From positions 26,474,001-26,538,000 of the forward strand of contig JBITNC010000002.1 in the NCBI GenBank assembly GCA_050084985.1: a stretch of 64,000 bases of DNA. The letters are read 5' to 3'. The stretch comes from Nageia nagi. Taxonomy: Eukaryota > Pinophyta. This document shows, piece by piece, positions 1-11,900 of the stretch (positions within the stretch are counted from its first letter, which is position 1; every line of letters starts with the position of its first letter). The notes beneath the pieces were generated by a model, which saw nothing but the letters and a program-made list of their open reading frames with translations, was not told where the DNA came from and ran no database searches. A program made the position numbers and the translations under genes.

Positions 1-1239
1 TAATCTTGAGAGGGGAGGCTTTGTGACGTCCACCTTGCATAAAAGTAATTAATTATGGAATCCAACAGATTCCCCTTTGTATTATATTTTATTATTGTAT
101 TGTGCTTTAAGTTAACACTTGGGATAGAAGACTTAATGGGTCATTGGACCCCACTGTGAGCCCCAAGTTGTACGTCTCCCTCCCAAGCATAGATTAGGTG
201 TTTTAATGTATTTGGAGATCCCGATCATGATTTAAAAATCCCAAGGTCTATTTAGCACTTAGGTGGATGGATGAGAACTTGTATACATGCACCAGCCTTG
301 GGGAGACCCCTAGACCCCCACATTGGCCCATGATAACACCCTAGCACCCACGCATGACTCCTAGACCCACATTAGGCATGAGTGGCACTCCATACCCCCA
401 CGTTGGCATTTATAGCTAATGGATACCCACGTTGGGCATGTTTGACCCCTACGCCCCCACGTTGGACATTTTGGCCCCCAAGAGGCTAACGTTGGATTAG
501 AGGAGTCGAGTAAATGACTCCTATGTGAAATCTAGATCCAATAAAATGTTCTATAAGGCGTTGGAGCCTCATAGCTGGATATACAGAATATTATTATTAT
601 CTTTGATATCATCCTGTAGACAAGAGTCTTAGCGCAGCGCTAAGCAAACCCCTAGGTGCAGCATCTAGGAGGATTAACAGGCTGACGGATCCTGTTAGTC
701 TACGGCATTGGTGTAGCACCCTTGCCCATCCAGTGGTATGTTGAGGTTGTGCTTCTACTTTCAGTGGTCAACCAGGATTTGTGGAGGGCTCCTTCAAGGG
801 AGAGGATTCAGGTTCTAAGGGAGCAAGACTATCTCGTCTGTCCGTCCAGCTTGAGGATATTCTTGTGCCCTAGTTGGCTCCTTGGAGGCCAACGTGCAGC
901 TCTGAGAGCTTGGTATTGTATTGTTGTTCATCATTTATCTTACATACAGCCATTGGGCATTTGGATCTCATGTTATATTGTGTCTTGCCCATTATTGCAA
1001 CGTTGTGGTTTGATTACTCATTCATGCGTGTATGAGCCAGACGTTGGCATTGTGAGCTTGTAATAATTGATATTGGTTAGTCTTTGCTAGACGTTGGCTA
1101 GTTTGTGTAGTGTATGCATAAATTGGATGCCCTAGACCAGACGTTAGGGTTTACTTGTGTGTTTTGAGTTGTTTGCACTTGATATTGTAATTGGATCTTT
1201 ACATTTAGTGAGCTATTTGGAAGCTATGCACTATCATAG
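1..1239. other. Repeat-rich DNA without recognised gene
   Basis: No reading frame here matches a family I know; the 113-codon frame at 722-1063 has no domain signature. The stretch from about 290 to 500 is a degenerate tandem array built on CCCACGTTGG and GGCAT, and the motif ACGTTGG recurs to about 1150. The overall look is of LTR or untranslated retroelement sequence, but I cannot define element ends. Confidence 0.4.
290..500. repeat. Degenerate CCCACGTTGG tandem array
   Basis: Successive units contain CCCCACATTGG, CCCACATTAGGCATG, CCCCCACGTTGGCAT, CCCACGTTGGGCATG and CCCCCACGTTGGACAT, spaced roughly 35-50 bp. Related AGACGTTGG copies lie further right (about 1040, 1090 and 1140). The array is visible by eye; unit length varies and it is strongly decayed. 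Confidence 0.6.
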
Positions 1240-2238
1240 TAGCATATTATGAAGGACTTCATGTTCAGTTCCTCAAATATGGTGTGGACTTTGCCTCTCT
1301 CCTTACAAAGTTGTTTAATGAGATTATTTAGTTAAGGTTTCCCCCTTCTTCGTCATAGCATATCATTCATCCCATTCACAAGTCAAGGGATAGATAAGCC
1401 CAAACAACTATAGAATTATCATGATTGGGCACACATTTTGCTGAACTTTATGCCACTATGTTGGTCCTGATGTTGTCAAACCACTTGGAGTGTGGTCATC
1501 ATAGGGCACAAGGCCAAGTTGGCTTTAAGAGAAACATCCAAACTATGTTCCATATCTTCACATTGTAAGCTATCATTGTGAAGGCTTGTCAGAGGTCTTC
1601 TTGAGTCTTTTGTTGCTTTATGAACTTCAAGAAGGCCTTTGACACTATCCTATGACGCTTCTCCAAAAACTACATACCACTTGTCTCTCAAATACCTTCA
1701 TTATTGCCATCATGAGGCTCTATGAAACGGTCATTGGTAGATTCAAGACTACACATGGACTCTTTGACACTATCAAGAGTACCATTGATATCAAACAAAG
1801 ATGCCCCCTCTCACCACCTCTTTTCAACACTAGCATAAACAACCTTTAGGATTTTCTTTAGCTACACATTCACACAACAATAGTTGTTCTTGCATAATGT
1901 TTGGATAGCTATATTGCTCGTTGCAGATGATGTGACCCTCCTTTCTCACTCCCCTAAGGGCCCCCAAGGACAATAGGATGCACTCGCTCGCTTTTGTGAC
2001 ACTAGACATCTAGTAGTTAATCTCAACAAGACCAAGGTCATGATCTTTAATACCTCTGTGGATGCTCTCTTCAAGTTTTAATTCTCTTATAAAGGGAAGC
2101 AATCAAGATCACTACTGCTTACACTTATTTAGGAGTTCTATTTTTTAGGCCATATCTCAATTTGAAATTGGCATCTCAATCACACTTTTGCAAGGAGTAT
2201 GCTTCCCTCTCCATCTAAGAACATCAATTCTTTCAAAT
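1240..2238 (+). pseudogene. LINE reverse transcriptase, 5' part (broken)
   Basis: Translating in shifting plus-strand frames gives a plant non-LTR reverse transcriptase. Near 1360-1400 is IIHPIHKS, near 1430-1460 HFAELYATM, near 1620-1650 FKKAFDTI (catalytic block A). Near 1690-1840 is IMRLYETVIGRF then CPLSPPLF, and near 1920-1980 VADDVTLLSHSPKG (the ADD catalytic block), then NLNKTKVMIFN near 2020-2055. Several stops and frame changes break it, so it is dead. It resumes after 3190, the gap being an inserted sequence. Clade within the LINEs is not assigned. Confidence 0.8.
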
Positions 2239-3190
2239 TGTAATGTCCCAAAATTTGACGTCCCACTCATCTTTGTATTTTCATGCTTCCATATTGTCTC
2301 ATGGAGTGGGACACTCCTCTTCAAAGAGGAGATAATGGCATTTTGTGATCTCTAGATGTATTGTCATGTATTTAGATGTATTTACATTACTCCTATGGGT
2401 GGGCTATCTCTTTTAAGATGCAAAAATGTTACAATTGAGCATCTTGTTGAGACATCCTCTTCTAAGGGTGTTTTGGGAGTGTTTTGTATAATTTTTGTGG
2501 ACCCAAGATGGCATTCGTGGACTTGTTAAACATTATTACAACCTTTAGGTGGGACGTCCATAGTTAGGAGTATTTTATTGTGTTAATGAGGCATTAATTA
2601 ATGCTCTCCAATATAATGATGTAATGGGCCGACTTGACATCTATGATGGGATGTCCAGCTATTTAAGCATGAGGCGCCTCATTTGGAGATCATCTTGGTC
2701 ATCTAACTTTTTCTATTTCTTGAGTGAGTGACTTGTCAGTTCTCTAGCCTTCATATGAACGAAAACTCACAATGGGGAGAGTTCTTGGGGATGAAAACTC
2801 TCAAGGAGTAAGAACCAAAAACAAAAACCCTCAAGGAGTAAGAACCAAGGATGAAAACCCTCAAGGAGTAAGAACCAAGGACGAAAACCCTAAAGTTCTT
2901 ATTGCAGATCCATCCCAAGTTCACTTGGTGCTTCAGTGCTATGGATTTGTGCTTCAAAAATTGTGGGTCCAATTTTGGGAGGTGCCTATTCAGCCTTGGA
3001 GAAATTTTCATTGAGATTTTGAGCTTTGGCACAATGATATCTAGTCCTATGAGCCAAACGTCAACCCTCTTGGGCCATATTTCGCCATTTTTGTGACCTT
3101 GGAGTGTGACATCCAGCCCTAGGTCACCTTGGACGAATTTTTGGAGCATTGTATTGGCTTTCAAGCATTCAATAATCCAAATCTAATGTT
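2239..3190 (+). mobile_element. LTR-like insert splitting the LINE
   Basis: LINE homology stops near 2238 and resumes near 3190. The insert starts TGTAATGTCCCAAAA, the kind of TG start seen in LTRs. It carries GACGTCC motifs, a TATA-like TATTTAAG near 2660 and a 30-bp tandem repeat. I could not find a matching CA end or a clean target duplication (CAAAT on the left is not convincingly repeated), so a solo LTR is an inference and the right edge is approximate. Confidence 0.45.
2793..2895. repeat. 30-bp tandem repeat, about 3.4 copies
   Basis: The unit GAAAACCCTCAAGGAGTAAG plus AACCAAGGAT recurs with exact 30-bp spacing (starts 2793, 2823, 2853, 2883). Because the period is a multiple of three, frames on both strands stay open and give repeat peptides. 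That is a by-product of the period and not evidence for a gene. Confidence 0.85.
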
Positions 3191-4250
3191 TCCAGAATTT
3201 GGCAAATCTTGAGTAACTTTCGAAATTTTAATAACTTGGCACATTTCACAAATCCACTTCCAAGATATCCCTTCAAAGAAACATCTCTTCAATACACTCA
3301 TTAACCCACAATTCTTTATGGATTACAGATTTGGGACTCGGTTCAAGACATGTTGAGTGGGCACATAGTGAGAGGGTTTAGACTATCATTCTTCAACGCT
3401 TGATTTGTTGCAAACAAACAATTACCCAATATATTGTTCCAAGTCGCTTTGTAGCTTAACCAATTTGTCTTGAGAGAATTTTGACTCACCTCCTTTCTCC
3501 ATAAACTTAGGTTGCCAGGTGACTTTGCTTCTAACAACGAGAGGTATCCATTTCCAGCACTATGTTCTTTAGAAAGGATTGCTTCATTAGATCTCATCGA
3601 ACAAAGACGATGTTGGAATTCTAAGGTTATTTTACTTCTCCAATCCATCGGCATCTCCATTGATTGGTTTTACCATTCAACTACTAGTTAGATACTCCTT
3701 TTTGCCTTTGCCCCTTGAAGGTTGTGATTACCAAACTTGTTAAAGATGATATTTACTTAAAATACATCCAAGTTACTTGGATCTTTTCCCCAAACCTCTC
3801 AACCCCAAGGCATCTTTATACGTCGAGCATTTCTCATAGATCATCAATGGTACCATCACCAAGCCAAACAATCTTTAACATTTCTCATAGATCAGCTAAG
3901 AGTCTACTCTTACTATCTATAGATAAACAGACCTCTATATTCCTCACAATGACAAGTTTTGTCACCTCTACTATTTCCAGTAGGTGAAGAATGAAAAGGA
4001 CTTCATTTTTCGATGCCCATTTATTATTAGATTCAAGCGAGATACCATTACTTGTACATGGGATCTAGGGGCTCCTTATCCATTTTTTACACTATCCTAA
4101 TAAGAGATGCTTGGGCATTTCCTCTGAGAGGTTACTATCTTTAGAAATCCTCTAGAGTGAACCCTCCTAATACCAGGCTGATTACATATTTTTTCTAGCC
4201 CACATTGACATTGGAGGCACTAAACGCTCCCCAAATAACACCATTCAGCA
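3190..4250 (+). pseudogene. LINE 3' part (broken)
   Basis: This continues the LINE cut at 2238. Plus-strand frames read NSLWITDLGLGS near 3315-3350, matching the 'tllYG..vWG' region after the reverse transcriptase. They then read WNSKVILLLQSIGI near 3610-3655, KNEKDFIFRCP near 3990-4020 (the C-terminal Cys/His-type segment) and NKRCLGISSERLLSLE near 4100-4145, resembling the conserved C-terminal end. Many stops interrupt it. The end near 4250 is approximate and no poly(A) tail is obvious. Confidence 0.6.
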
Positions 4251-5263
4251 TGCACGCAAGCACAAGTTAGTGCAATAATGCCTACCTTCGCACACAAGTA
4301 TCCATGTACCCAATACAACCTTTTCAATCCAAGACACCATCAACCAACCTCTACTCAACGTGCTGGATCATCGACGTTCTCTCACTTGCACCCAAGCTAG
4401 GGAGAATCACACATAATCAGCTTCCTTTCTTCTTCTACAAGAGATCCATCGACCTTGAATGTTAAGAGAGACTCCAATCAAACCTCGCATGATCTTTCTA
4501 GCTCTAAACAATTATTTCTATATGATATCAGATCTATCATTGGTCCTTTCATAGTGGTGGATGATGGTGCAACCAATTCCACCACCTTGAACATGTGACA
4601 TTACTAGACAAACTCTTTTGACATTATTAGATGTGTCACTATTTTTTTTATTTTTCTTTAGTGTAAATCCCTAGGGTTATCATACCCTGGCGCTTTTTCT
4701 TTCCAACTTGATTTACCTTTGAGTCCCATTAACATATTTTGATCACCAATGGACATTATCATATAATCACTCTTTCTTAACTCTCTTAACAAATGCAAGG
4801 AATATGGTCCGTGATGCAAGTTGTGTGACTCCTTGAATTGATCAATTTTTTTAGAGTTACTTTGAAACACACAAATATAAAGCAAATTCATCTTATTGGT
4901 ATGTAATATGCCAAATTCCATTGCGGAAAAATCAAAAGGCCTGAGGTCCAACACGGCTTACAAATGGCATTTAAGGCACAAAAGTCAGCCAAAGGCCAGA
5001 ACGACATATTCTAGGATTTATATGCACTGATATTGTATCATGTCAATTATTTGAATCTGTTTTTTAGCTGTGCATATATATAGCAACACTCACCTAGCAC
5101 CAATATATTGCAAATGATTTTTATGATATCAATTTTTATGGTGCCATATACCACAATTTATATTTATTTACAATTGCAATGTATTATCTAAAAATATTCA
5201 ACTGCATATGTATAAGAGCCAGCAGGCAAGTACCATAAATGCAGTGCAAGTTGATTTGTTTAC
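4251..5263. other. No recognisable gene
   Basis: The 98-codon minus frame at 4658-4954 has no recognisable domain. The next PUR4 exon was looked for here on the minus strand and not found. If the gene is intact this stretch belongs to its seventh intron. Confidence 0.4.
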
Positions 5264-5790
5264 GGGTGAATAGTTGCAAGATACATGTGCAAACAGCCCT
5301 ATTAAAGCAGCATTAACAAAGTTCATGCATATTCAAGAAAATAGTTCAATATTGGAAAATCATTTCTAGATATTTAAGGAATCTAAGACATTAAAAGGAA
5401 GGATTGTACCATAAAAATGGAATGCATAACCTCAATGTCTATTTAGATTAAATTAAATAAAGAACTATTAATCAGCCATAAAGATTAAGGGAAACTAATC
5501 AGCAAATAACACATTACAGCTTACAGAAAAAGAAAAAGTGAATAATTGCAAGATACATGTGCAAATAGCCCATTAAAGCAGCATTAGCAAAGTTCATGTA
5601 TATTCCAGAAAATAGTTCAATATTGGAAAATCATTTCTAGATATTTAAGGAAGGATTGTACAATAAAGTAAATGGAACGCATAACCTCCATGTCTATTTA
5701 GATTCAATTAAGTATAGAAGTAGTAATCAGTCATAAAGATAAAGGGTAACTAATCGCCAAATAACACATATTATGGTTAACAGAAAACCA
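5264..5790. repeat. Diverged direct duplication, about 260 bp x 2
   Basis: Positions 5264-5531 and 5538-5790 share long blocks in the same order. They include TTGCAAGATACATGTGCAAA, AATAGTTCAATATTGGAAAA and AATCATTTCTAGATATTTAA, then the ATGTCTATTTAGATT segment and AACACAT near the end. The copies differ by substitutions and small deletions, so this is an old tandem duplication in the presumed PUR4 intron downstream of exon 7. Confidence 0.85.
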
Positions 5791-5897
5791 AAAAAATGAA
5801 CTAACACTCAAGGGAAGTGATAATCTAATTTTATTTATAAGCAACATGTTATTCACATTCCATTCATTTAACTTCTACTGCAAATATTGAAACATAC

Positions 5898-5996
5898 CTC
5901 AAGAATAGGCACCTGCACTACAGGCTCAGGAACTACATTTATCTGAAAAGATACTAGTTCCGAAGTGTAAATGCACTCTGTCATTCTGTCATGAAC
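5898..5996 (-). CDS. PUR4: PUR4 exon 7
   Basis: Acceptor ACATTACAG|GTTCAT and donor CTTGAG|GTATGT flank 33 codons: VHDRMTECIYTSELVSFQ, then INVVPEPVVQVPILE. HDRMTE is the conserved 'lhDRMtE' motif that ends the PurL N-terminal domain. The next exon (the GRxALxExNxExGLA region in this family) is not found down to position 1. Confidence 0.9.
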
Positions 5997-8900
5997 CTGT
6001 AATGTTATAAAAGAGAATGATGATAGTTAATTTAGATGACAGAAATAAAGATCAGTTAATTTATATAGCAATTAATAACCCTATATAGATGGAGCACAGT
6101 GTTGTGGATCAACCAGTACATTCCTACAAAAGAAAATTGCTGGGCTCAGAACTAACTTTACCACTCACCATTGCTGCAAAATCATCAATTTGGCTCTGCT
6201 GCAACCCACTGCAATGTTCATTAAGAAATAGCAGGTACCGTCTTGACCTTTCTATGCGTGTGACTTCAGTCAATGTGCAGGCCTTGCATATTGATACAGC
6301 ATTTGCTGACCATGCCGTCATGAAAGAAAGGCGAGGACCCACTTCGACTAATATAGTAGAGTCATTATCTATAGATACCATGTAACCAACAAAGTTACAA
6401 ACAAACAAAAGAAATCAACCATAGGATATATTGTAGAGCATTGCCAAAATCTTATAAACAGTATTATGTATGTCACAACATTTTACATGTGTTCCACATA
6501 AATTAAAGCATATAGTTCAATAAACAATTGATTAAATAATGTTTACTGTACATAGGAGTACTTATATTTTTCATATGTCTAGACATGCATGTTACAACTA
6601 GGAAGATGCATCCAAACAACATAACTGCTACAAATATATCACCTATTTCATATTAATGGTGTTTAATCTTACAAAGGCTCTCTCAGTAAACAGATACTAA
6701 GAATAACAGGATCCAGGAGCCTAAAAACATCCCCAAGGGATGAAAAAAATAGCTACATACAGAATAAAAGGTAAACATGCTAACGTTATGAAGAAAGAAA
6801 TGTCTATCTTTTATGGTCAAAGCTACAAGACCACTCCAAAGGATACATTGCAAGTCACAAGTGCACGATATACCAGGAGAGTGTAAAATCATCAACTACT
6901 ACACAATCCCTGATGCCGATAATCTATAAGCAGCATGGAAATACACTAAGCTGATTCTGGCCAGTTGAACACAAATAATCATGAAAAAACTCACTTATTA
7001 TTCATGAGTCTCAGACTCTCAACTAAGAAACTCATTTGTGCAAAGTGTGGGTAAAACCTTAAAAGTGCTCCTACATAAATAAAACCATATTTTTCAGCCA
7101 TCCTTGCTGTTAAACCTCAGAAGAGAGAAAACCAAACCCTGTGCATTCAAATGAAATCTAGGACACCTTCAAGCAATCTCCAGAAATCATTGGAGTTGAA
7201 ACAAATCATATTTTTTGGGGTATAGACATAAACCTCAGATCTTCAACATCCATTTTAACTGTTTTATTGATCACAGATATGAAAATGAAGTTCAATAGAA
7301 GAGAAACATGGACATGAAGATCCAATGGTAGGGCAAGAATATTCATGGTGACATTGGCTGCCTAATATGCCAAATTTGCCCAAACCCAGGCAGGGTTGAT
7401 GATGTAAAGTTTTATGTGGATGAGGATTTCAAGAGGCAGAACAGGGTTACATTTTTGTCGCTTCTATGCCTGAAAGCACAATGTACAGCAATCTTGGACA
7501 TAGGATTTGTACCCATCAATCTTCCTCTCCGAGAAAATCTGCCACAATGAATTGAGCCTTCTTTTTTTTCCTCATCCTGGTCTTCATCGCCAAATTTTGC
7601 TACTAGCCGAATTTGCCCAGATCCGAATTTGTATACACTGCATTTACTACATGCTACTAGATATCCCAACAAATTGGGCATCCGTTTTTTATTGATTAAG
7701 TATTACATATTTCAGTCTTTTGAATAAGCTTTCTCCCTTGATTGGGACTGCTACTAAAACTGTTACACTTCATTCTGCTATAATAGCAGTGATCAAACAA
7801 TTGTTATACCTGCTCCCCTCCAGGTACAGCAGTAAACATCAGTCCTCTATAGTTTTCATCATCAGGCTCCATTCCAAAAATTTGTATGTTAAGGAGTTCA
7901 ACTCCTTGACATTCATGATATTAGCCTCATTTTCTCCTTGGTTTTGGGAGAGCTTTTCCACTCCCAAACCCATCCAAAGTTTACTACTTACCATCTGCAA
8001 ACGCTTTGGCTATTTCTTTCTCCCTTGCCTTCGCTAGGCCGTCCCACTTTCCCTTGTCTGTTATAAGCCTTCTTTGTCGTGCTTTGTGTAAACCGGCTGC
8101 CATTTTTGGGCCATTGAATTTCTTTCACCATTGTTTCTTCAAAAACTAACTAACTCTTTGTTTCTTAATTTTCTATTGGTTCATCCACTAATGTTGGCAT
8201 TGCAATTATTACTTCCTTTCTTAGTGATCTCCTTTTAGATTTCACATCCTGCCATCCATCATTTCTAGGCAGGCTATCTTTTTGTGATTGTGGAGCCAGG
8301 CTAGGTTGTTGTTCAGTGTCTTCCATATAGATCTCATTATCTACTATCACTGGCACCAAATTATTTTTTTCTTGTTGTTCAGGTATCTCACAGTTAGCTT
8401 GAGCCATATAGTTTTCATCTGCATCGTTAGACAAAATTTCTCCCTATTCGAGATCTAATATTGGTCTCTAGCCTTATTTGAGCCCTACTCTTCCTGCCAT
8501 TGCTTTGGTCACCACTGTCTTCAAATTGTATTTGCTACAGTCAACCTAACAGGACAGGAACTAACATTATTGACAACTTGAACACAGGCTGAACACAGGC
8601 AATTGATATTCTCGTATCGTAGTTCTTGAATCCATTCACCCAATTCCAACTCTCACATGATTGTTTTCAGCAATTTTACTCCAAATTCTACTGACAAAAA
8701 ATCTTGCCGCCAAAAACTTTGTTTGAGCCTTAGTGACCTCATCTACTACAACTAATTTACCAAAGGATCCTGCAATGCCCTCAAATACCCTTTGATGCCA
8801 AAATTTGAACAAGAGGTGTGGAAGCGTGACCCAGTTTTGTGCAGACATAATTTTGGCCTTAGCATGATTGAAACCAGGTTGCCACATTTCCAGGAACAAA

Positions 8901-11900
8901 CCTTGCATTCCAAAAAACTAGGAAGTGCGGAGGATATAATCATTGTCTTCTATGCAACTAAAAGCAAAAATATAGCCATTGGGAATTGCAATGATATCCA
9001 GTCTACCCTTAATTTTCCATCACAATTTTGTCCACCTCCGAATAACATCAATGCTTGGTTGAGCTCCAAGGATCTTTTTGACCAAAATGTAACGGTCCTC
9101 TTTCTATGGATTGGTCAATGATGGCTTTCAGAATTTTGAGGCATAGTTTTTCTCTGATCTTCTCCGCTTCCAACGGCAACCTAGAGTCGATCGTAGCCTT
9201 TAGTGAAAAGAGGCAATGTAGGAGGGTCAGGGTTTCTCCGTAACTAGTTTGCCATTGATTTCTAATCCAACCAACAAGCTAAGTGGTAGTCGTAGCAATG
9301 CAGCTCTGGTACAGTTTAGGGAGGGCAAGGAGCCCAATCTTGTAGGGAGGGAAAACGAAGGGAAAGAAAGCGAACAAGTTACAGGATGCAAAGGATGGCA
9401 GAGCATGCATGATTTCAAAGTGTCAATTGACTGTCTTTAATTTAGTATAAATATATAATAATATTTCTAAAACTTTATAATTTTGAAATATAAAATGAAA
9501 TGATTATATATTAGGGAAGTAAATGCTATGATCTAATTAAAACGAGAACGCATGTTTATATTTGAATTAAAAAACATTCAAACTAAAAAATAGGGATTAG
9601 AAGTGGGAGATTATAATACAGAAAATAGGGAACTAAATTTTGACAAGAAAACAACATTCATGTCTATATAATAAAGGGTAAGCTTGTAGCTGAGAGGCTT
9701 AAGCAAAACGACCACGGTCATCTAGATGTGTCATCTATAAATAATAAGTAGAGTCCAAAATTATCTAATTTATCTCTCTATTTGAAGAGAAAAGGTGAGG
9801 AGACCATCCAAAATGTACCTCCACGGAGGAAACTGTGAATAGAAATATAGACAGTAGACACAGTCATCAAATCTAATTGATCTCTCTATTTGAAGCGAGA
9901 AGGTGAGGAGACCATCCAAAATGTACCTCCAGGGAGGAAACTATAATTAGAAATATAGACACACTCATCAAACGAATATCCATTTCTACCTGCCATAAAG
10001 ATACTAAGAGAAAAATTATTTGGGACATCTGGAATAAACTTCTTGTACTAAGAGATCAGAAATCCACAAAGCTATTGAAACTGTTTCCTTGTTAACATTG
10101 CCTAGATTATTCCTCTATTGTCCAATCTCATGTCACAAAAATTTACTGATTCAATATTCTCTTTCTAAAATTTATATACAATGAAAACAACTGCATGAAA
10201 TTTTAACATAGGCCATATGTCAGGAATACTACATTTACAGATTTAATCAGTCCAACATGTATCACTAAAATGAAATGTTTTCGAACATAACATTTACAAA
10301 TTAACTGACAATTTTACTTTCCAAATAGTAAAGAAATTTTACTTGCTCTCTCAAAATCCAGAAAGCTTTGAGACTGAAGCTTTTCAGGCTCATAGGTTTC
10401 TCTCAGTAGCCACTTTAATTTTTCAAGTTTACTGTTGGACAACGGCGAACCCAGGCCCACATTAAAACACTGCAAATGAGAAAAAGATTAATATCTGTAA
10501 AGATTAGACCTTCCACTCATGTAACTTCTGATTTCAAAGATAGAATAACTGGGATTAGTTTGCATATATTATTTTTGTTGTGAAGGCTGATTTTACTAAC
10601 ATGAATTAAAAAAGAGCGAGGAAAATTATAGAACACCTGCTCAGTCTTTATTTCTACAATATCATTAGAAATCTTTGTTTGAACCTGCAAAATTCAACTC
10701 AATATATAACATCCAAGATGCATTTTGTAGTTATGGAAAACCCTTGATAAGCATTTGTTATAACAACCAAGTATATGCAATATTCTAACCATACTCGTTT
10801 AAGAAGTTCATATGTAGCATTATCGGCTAGTAATGGAAGGCGGTAAAAATGCACGATTTCCTTGAGTCCTGTTTCCACAGCTTCAAAATTTTCTTTGGTC
10901 ATTCCCTGCCATTCAATTTGTTGCACAGATCTATGATGTTTGAACAGAAATGTAACATCAGAAATTAAGATGAAATATAGAATTTTGTGAACTACATGAT
11001 AGTATGATTGTTCCTATACATAATTGTCAAACTAGCCAAATTATCATTTCAAAATTCTATGATAGTTTTTCATGGATGTCAGTGTTGTACAGAAAACAAC
11101 TACAACAAATAGATATGCATGTGTATTTATCACTTCATAATTGGTGTCAAAACATATCTATTCAACAAAACTTCAAGAGCTGTTTCTATCGTCTTCACAT
11201 GTCAAGCTGAGTTTGATCACCTAATGACAATTAACCATAATTTAATTTCTTTAAGCATTACTTTAAATCCATGGAAATTACACCGATGCAGTTATGTCAA
11301 TGAATTATGATGCCCCGATGTGTGTTGATTATCATGTGCATAGTAGCACTAGATAAATATTACACTTATGCATTTATTTCAATAAATTAAAATGCCCCAT
11401 TCTTTGTTGTGCTAAATATGATGTGCCTCAGCACCATTAGCTGCTTTTACCAGAAGACAAACTCATTAGAGGCTCCACACATTCACTCTCAGCAGTCAGG
11501 AATCAGCTATACTGCATTCTCAAAATTATAATGGCATGAAGTTGATGGTATATTATATTATTGTTGATCCTAAGTTATTTTAAAAAGGACCGAACTAAAC
11601 TATTTCTATTTCTCCTGAATGATACTTTACGCTGCAAAACTGCAACTAAAGGATGGACTCATGAAACTAGAAACAAAGTAGTACTCCATGAACTAAGCAA
11701 GATGAGGATAATTTTACGGCTGAAGGTTATAGTGTGTTAATTTGACAGTTGATAAAAAATATATCAATAAGCTCAACTGACATTTTGATTCAACAGCAGG
11801 ATGGGAAAAATTAAAAATTTACCAAGTACATCATAATGATTGAAAATTTACCAAGTACATCATAAGTTTGATTCAATTAGCAAATACTACAAGCCTTTGC

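Noticed and set aside
722-1063. 113-codon plus frame as a host gene.
   Set aside because: No domain, no splice context, and it lies in repeat-like sequence.
4530-4550. TGATATCAGATC as a copia primer-binding site.
   Set aside because: No recognisable LTR end before it and no gag after it; the match to TGGTATCAGAGC is too weak alone.
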